NCBI GenBank assembly: GCA_010645155.1 | Contig: CM021312.1 | Span: 6,493,286 to 6,557,285, forward strand | Source of the DNA: Tigriopus japonicus | Lineage: Eukaryota > Arthropoda > Copepoda > Harpacticoida > Harpacticidae | DNA length: 64,000 nucleotides | Direction of reading: 5' to 3' | Part shown: piece by piece, positions 58,781 to 64,000 of the stretch | How the letters are laid out: each line of letters begins with the position of its first letter | How positions within the stretch are numbered: position 1 is the first letter of the stretch | Notes under the pieces: model-generated | Seen by the model: only the letters and a program-made list of their open reading frames with translations | What the model was told of the DNA's origin: nothing | Database searches by the model: none | Made by a program: the position numbers and the translations under genes

Positions 58781-61700
58781 AGCAGAACTAACTATTCACA
58801 GTTGTTACTACTGTCTTATACAAAAAAACTGTGCCATCTATTGAGACTTATTGAAAATTCTTTCTTTAAAATCTTTCGGTTTCAAGTGTGCCTCCAAAAG
58901 TAACCCATTACATTAAATTTACCAAAACTATGTTGGCTAAATAGATGCACACAGACAAGATTACCAAACAATGGCGTTGTCAAAAAATATTTTTTTCTAA
59001 ATACCAGGCTACATTTGGAGAGAAATGAAATAGACAGTGGTTACATTGAAGGAACTATCGAATGCTGAGCACACTATTCCAAGGTAGTGTGGTTAAACAT
59101 ATCTAGTGATAAACAAACTCGAATGGTTTTGTTCCTGTTTGTTCTCAAAAAACCAAAAACTCCGCAGAAACCACAATCGTGCTTCCACAAAGATCTGTAC
59201 TGTAGCAGGAAGGTATATTTCAATCAAAAGAAATTAAAATTCATTCCAGTCCAATATGAGGAAGATTACGTTACATGGCATTTCTGTTCAACCACATTTC
59301 GATATATTCATGATCTGTGACCAAAAAGTTGAAAAAGACCCTCAACAGTAATATCAATCAGCCAAATCGGAATTGGAACGAAAAAGTTGTTGCAGTGATC
59401 TCACATCAAAAACTTTTTTATGGCAAAAATCGTCTCCTTAGAATAGCTGGGTCTGATTTCTCCTCAGCAACCTCCGGGATATTGAATGCGTAGGCGTGAA
59501 ACCCCTTTGACCCTCAAATAACTTATTTATAAAAGCCTGGATTGTGATAAATATGACGAATTTCTTAGAAAGCCAGAAAGAGCATCTTAAGAAATGAGTC
59601 ACAGCAAATGATTGCCTATCTATTTTGCAATCACGTAAACTAATTTTCAAAACATTTTGCTACCTTCATGGCGGCGTGATTCGTTTCCACAATCGACAAA
59701 GTGTTGCTCGTTAAACTTCAAATATTGATCAAAGGACATCCGGAATAGCACAAACATGTGTTGCTAAATCAGGACAGAGGCTAAAAGGCGTCCGTTATGT
59801 TGTGCACAATGTGCAGTAAATGCTCATTTGTTCGATGTTATGATAAAAAGTATGACATATCGAACCATTTGACACGCTGATACATCATCAGCACTGTCAT
59901 GCTTTACAATTGTCATCATTCACTAAAAGAAACCCCACTGGACTAATTTCCAAACCCACTCACTCTAGTACTCGATTTCGAGTTCATGAGGCCTACAAAA
60001 AATGGGTTTGAGAGACAACCTAGCTTGCATCAGGCATTGGAACATGAATAGGATGCCATGATTAATGAATGACTCTACCATTTCAGAATATTGCACATGA
60101 ATCGTGGGAAAAGAAACAAGTGACTTTTCCCTGAAAAAACGTCGTCTCTTGTTCTCCTCCACATTCTTTCCTTTATTATGGATCATTAAGCAAGGGCCCT
60201 GTTCTCTGGAAACACTGATTAGGTAAATATGTAAACATATCATGTACGGCATGTGGATTCAAAACGAAAGTCAAGCCCCAAGCTTCAGCTGAGACCTTTT
60301 CTTGAAGTTTCTTTTAGCCCGATCCCTTCAACAAAAACGCTCCGTTTTATGAAATTAGCTCTATAATATGATCGACGGCTTTTGTGTACGTATAATTGTA
60401 CTGTAAGTGTTTTTGTTCGTAGAAAAGGCACTCTTAACCCGGTAATTTCGATTAGACCCGAGAGCAGCAACCATAGGCTGTAAACCGTGGTAGTAACCAT
60501 TTATGACTTGACAGACGAAAATGAGCCACCAAGCCGGTTGGGTTGCTGCTACAATAACAAAACCATTGACTGCTGCCGTGATATCTGATGGTTTCAAAGT
60601 TCTCGAACTCGGTCGTTCGCCATCGATTGAGCTACAACGAATGTCCAGTACAATATGCAAAGAAGCTCCATTACCTTGTCCCATGGTCACTGTTCAGCAA
60701 GAAGTTATTCCCTGCCAAATCGACGACGTTCCTCGTGGCTTTATGCATTTCTTGGGTGATGTCATTACCATTTGAACATGAAGCCTCATTAGAGGGACCT
60801 AAGTGTACATTCTCGAACGACCAAGCGCGCCTTCATAAAGCTATGGTGAACAAGTATAATGAAGATAAACATCCTCTTTAAAGTCTTCGCCTGCTCAGAT
60901 GTTGTGGGCATAAACCACCACAAACCGCGTACCCATATTGAGGACCACGTAGTAGTACGTTGCGTGATAGGAAAAGTACAAACTTGCCATGCCAAATGTC
61001 GCAGAGAGCCAATCAGTCCTAGACTTGGTATGCATTACCAAGCTCGGTAAACTTCTTTGTATACATCGAATGAGACACCTCATCGAGAGAGATTCATTCC
61101 ATGAGTTAAAGTCAGTCAAGGGACCTTCGTTTTTTTTAACCCAAGAAACCTTACACATTTGGGGGTCCAATCCCAATATCATTGTTGACAAGACAATCTA
61201 TCGACTCATTGGAATAACAGTTTCGGTAGTTCTCCACCATTAAAGGGCGTTTCCTGCCTCACCCGTATTTGTTACTGCGTCTGTGGATGAGGAGGTCCCT
61301 TGAGGCAATATTGACACGAGAAGGTCTCATTTCACTTGGGTAAAACTCGACGGAGTCAGAGCTCCATTTCCAGTACGGAGGAACATAAACAAGATGATAC
61401 AAGTTGCTTGCCTAGAGGGCTCGCTAAAATACAAACATTGTGTTTGCATATTAGCTTTCGGGAGTAGGCCTTTATGCAACAGAATTGGTGGGTATTGAAC
61501 CTCATCCAGTTCAGTGCATGAGAGTACGTACATAGCCATCCTCGAATTTGATCTAGCGAAAGAATTGGGCAACCACTCCATTCCAAATATTCTTGGTATG
61601 GCATGGAGACACTAAAAAGGCTCGAGTTGTCATTGGTATGCATCCTAAGACGAAATGGGAATGAAACCTGAGACATAATGTGGTGTGAGGTTAGACCAAA

Positions 61701-64000
61701 GACTAAATTAGAGGTGCTAGCATTCCAACTTGCATTTCCACGCATCGACTTTCATTGCATGGTCATGGGCTTCGCAAATGGAATTTGATGTTTCTGTTGG
61801 CATCACCCTAAACTTAAGCCCTTGAGAGGTTATAGAAATTGAGGGTGATTCAAAAGAAACGGAATAGCCAACCATATACTTAATCGAAATACTTCATCTC
61901 ATAGAAAATGTCGCCGAACTGAATATCAAGATGAGCCTTTTCGAACTCTTCTAGATGCATGTTTTGTGAATCACATACAGTTAGATTGAGATTCATACCG
62001 GATCGTAATTGCTAGCTATAGAGGATATGTTAAGATGTTCAATCTCTTTTTGAACGCCTTGTGAAGATGTATCGTTTGAGTCAAAGAAAAAACATTCCAG
62101 CGTCTACACTTGAGTTTGGAATGTAGAATGACATAACTTGCCCTAGAGTGTACATGGTAACACAATTATTTATATTATTGAAATTGCTGAGACTCTTGAT
62201 ATACATAATACACTTACATGTTATGTGAGAAATTATTCAATCTCTACGGTGACAGGATCCGACCGTCATGAAAGTTGTATCTTTGATCTCAACACCAGAC
62301 CAAAATTTCAAAGTCAAAAAGGGACGCTTTCTTTGAAGAAGGCGAATTATGACCGTGGAAGAGAAGAATCCATGCACATCTTGAATTTGAGGTTCTTCTC
62401 TTCAATATTTCATATCAAATTAACGATCAAAGATGAGGGCAAGCAAGACCCCCTCCTGAGGACCAGAATGAATGAGACCTCACGCTGCCTTTGCAAGACT
62501 AAGATTCCCTTCCAATCAGTATGACATATTTGAAAGAGCAAACCAAGTAATTCAACGTAGCCCAAAATGAGAATTAAGCTCCGCTATTCAAAACCAATCT
62601 TTGTCCCTGTTTTGAGCGTATCAAAAATCCCGTTGAAATATGTTTTCAGGGCAAAACGGGACTCTTCAATCACCATGAGAATATGGTTATTGCCAGTCAC
62701 AAAGGCTGGTGTGCATAATTAACAACTAATATTCAAGGCAAGGCATCTTTCTTCACGCATTACATCATGCCTCTAATACTAGAGGCTCTGTTTGAGCTGG
62801 TAATTTCCCGTTGGTGGTTGGCTGATAATCAAATTTGGTCTTGTCACTGTCTTGAGCCCAGGCAGTTTGTTCCACCTTAAAGCAAAGCCTTTAAACCCGA
62901 GATTTCGTACGACTTTTTCCTGCTGGATACGGTTTCTTTGTTGGGGGTTGGGAACCCAAAACTAATAAAATCTATCTGTATCACCGTCAAAGAAAGATTA
63001 ATTTCAAAGAGACAAAACACTTCAAGACAAGCGTTGTACTCGTAACAAGTAATGTATTACAGCCGTAGAAAAGATGGATGTACTCAGTACTTTCGGAAGG
63101 TAATGGTTGGGGGGTGATTGTATACAAGGAAGCCTCTTTCAAACGTGATACATTCACTAACATCATAAGTTCCTTTGTCCAACATAACATAACACTAGTG
63201 CTTGGATGGATTCCCTGACCTCAAAAGAGCACAAGCAGATTGATTAGATGGCATAATGAGCCCAACCTATCTGCAGGAGCTCAATCATTTCGTCTTTTCA
63301 AGGGTCTGTTCCTAAGCTCTGCACACTCCAATTTTCAAAATCGACACTCACGGCAAAGGCCTCCGGCTGCAGTAAGGAAACCCAAATCAATTTAAACCCG
63401 GGGTTAAATGTCTTAGAGTTGGAAGGAGGAGTTGGAATGCTTTGCAGGGCTTTTATCTCCTTCCAAATCTGATTGTGGAAGGCTAAGATAACGTTAACCC
63501 AATCCGGGGGAAAAAGTCCATAAAAACGCGCTAAAAATACTAAACATGTGCATTTGTCGAGTTCTCTCTTATCCAATGGCACCTTCTATTCAGTCCAAGA
63601 CGCCATGGGACTGGATTCCAAGACCCAAGAGGATACATACTTGAGTGAAGTGAGTCTGGAATTTGCTATTCGAGGTTTGTCTCGGATTATCCCCCTTCAT
63701 TTTTCCCAGGCTTTTCCCCATTTCCCTCCAATGTAAACACAAGTTTAATCTCACCCTTCAAATGAGTTATGGAGCCAAAACAAGCCCATCAAGGCGAAAA
63801 GAAAACAACTCAAGGGTCAATTTGAACGACTTAAAGGATAATTCAATATCCAAGATGCACGTAGAGAGTGAGAGAGACGCCCGTTCTTTTGGTTGTTCAA
63901 TATCCGATGATTGATCATTATCTATTGAACTTTGGATGGCAAGATCGATGCCAAGCTGAAGGCAGCTATCAAACGTGCATGCATGATTTGACGAGAACAC
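58781..64000. other. Gene-poor region to the window end
   Basis: 5.2 kb with only short unrelated open frames on both strands (longest 129 codons, 61356-61745 minus). No repeat, RNA gene or splice-consistent exon could be supported. Confidence 0.45.

Overview
The window is nuclear DNA of an invertebrate animal, most likely an arthropod (a crustacean such as a copepod is my best guess). Genes are split by GT-AG introns, many of them only 60-70 nt. The proteins are animal housekeeping and signalling families. A BEL/Pao retroelement relic and a short degenerate TTAGG-type (arthropod telomere-like) tract are also present. No bacterial operons, CRISPR arrays or phage genes were seen.

Layout. Positions 1-9.1 kb hold transposon debris: a BEL/Pao pol tail, a foldback element with a nested insertion, a ~1.8 kb unit bounded by two inverted arrays of a ~14-bp minisatellite, and a mosaic of 0.96-kb direct repeats around a ~1.2 kb palindrome. 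Positions 9.5-27.9 kb form a compact gene cluster: selenoprotein T (in-frame TGA plus SECIS), a clarin-like four-pass membrane protein, a Star/FkbM-like protein, golgin GCC1, chaperonin TCP1/CCT1, proteasome PSMA1, EIF3K and RPL28. All eight models were rebuilt exon by exon and keep frame to the stop. TCP1/PSMA1 and EIF3K/RPL28 are divergent pairs with shared upstream regions. SELENOT/clarin and PSMA1/EIF3K are convergent pairs.

Positions 27.9-31.2 kb hold a pogo-like MITE and a LINE relic. Positions 31.2-38.3 kb hold one 10-exon SENP6/7-type SUMO protease (about 1781 aa) that could easily be mistaken for two genes. Positions 39.9-43.9 kb hold a tandem pair of unusual Rho-like GTPases with a DTSGD switch II motif, an expanded insert between G4 and G5, and no CaaX box. 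Positions 44.5-45.5 kb hold the last two exons of a divergent calmodulin-like gene. From 45.5 to 64 kb I find no supportable coding gene, only one inverted-repeat element.

Working together: RPL28, EIF3K, TCP1 and PSMA1 cover translation, folding and protein degradation, and their pairing suggests co-expression. Most introns longer than ~300 bp that I examined carry a recognisable or possible MITE, so transposon insertion appears to be a main source of intron growth here.

The strongest candidates for something less described are the Rho-like pair, the SENP6/7 architecture, and the inverted minisatellite element. Intron boundaries come from splice consensus, frame and family similarity judged by eye. 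No alignments or searches were run.
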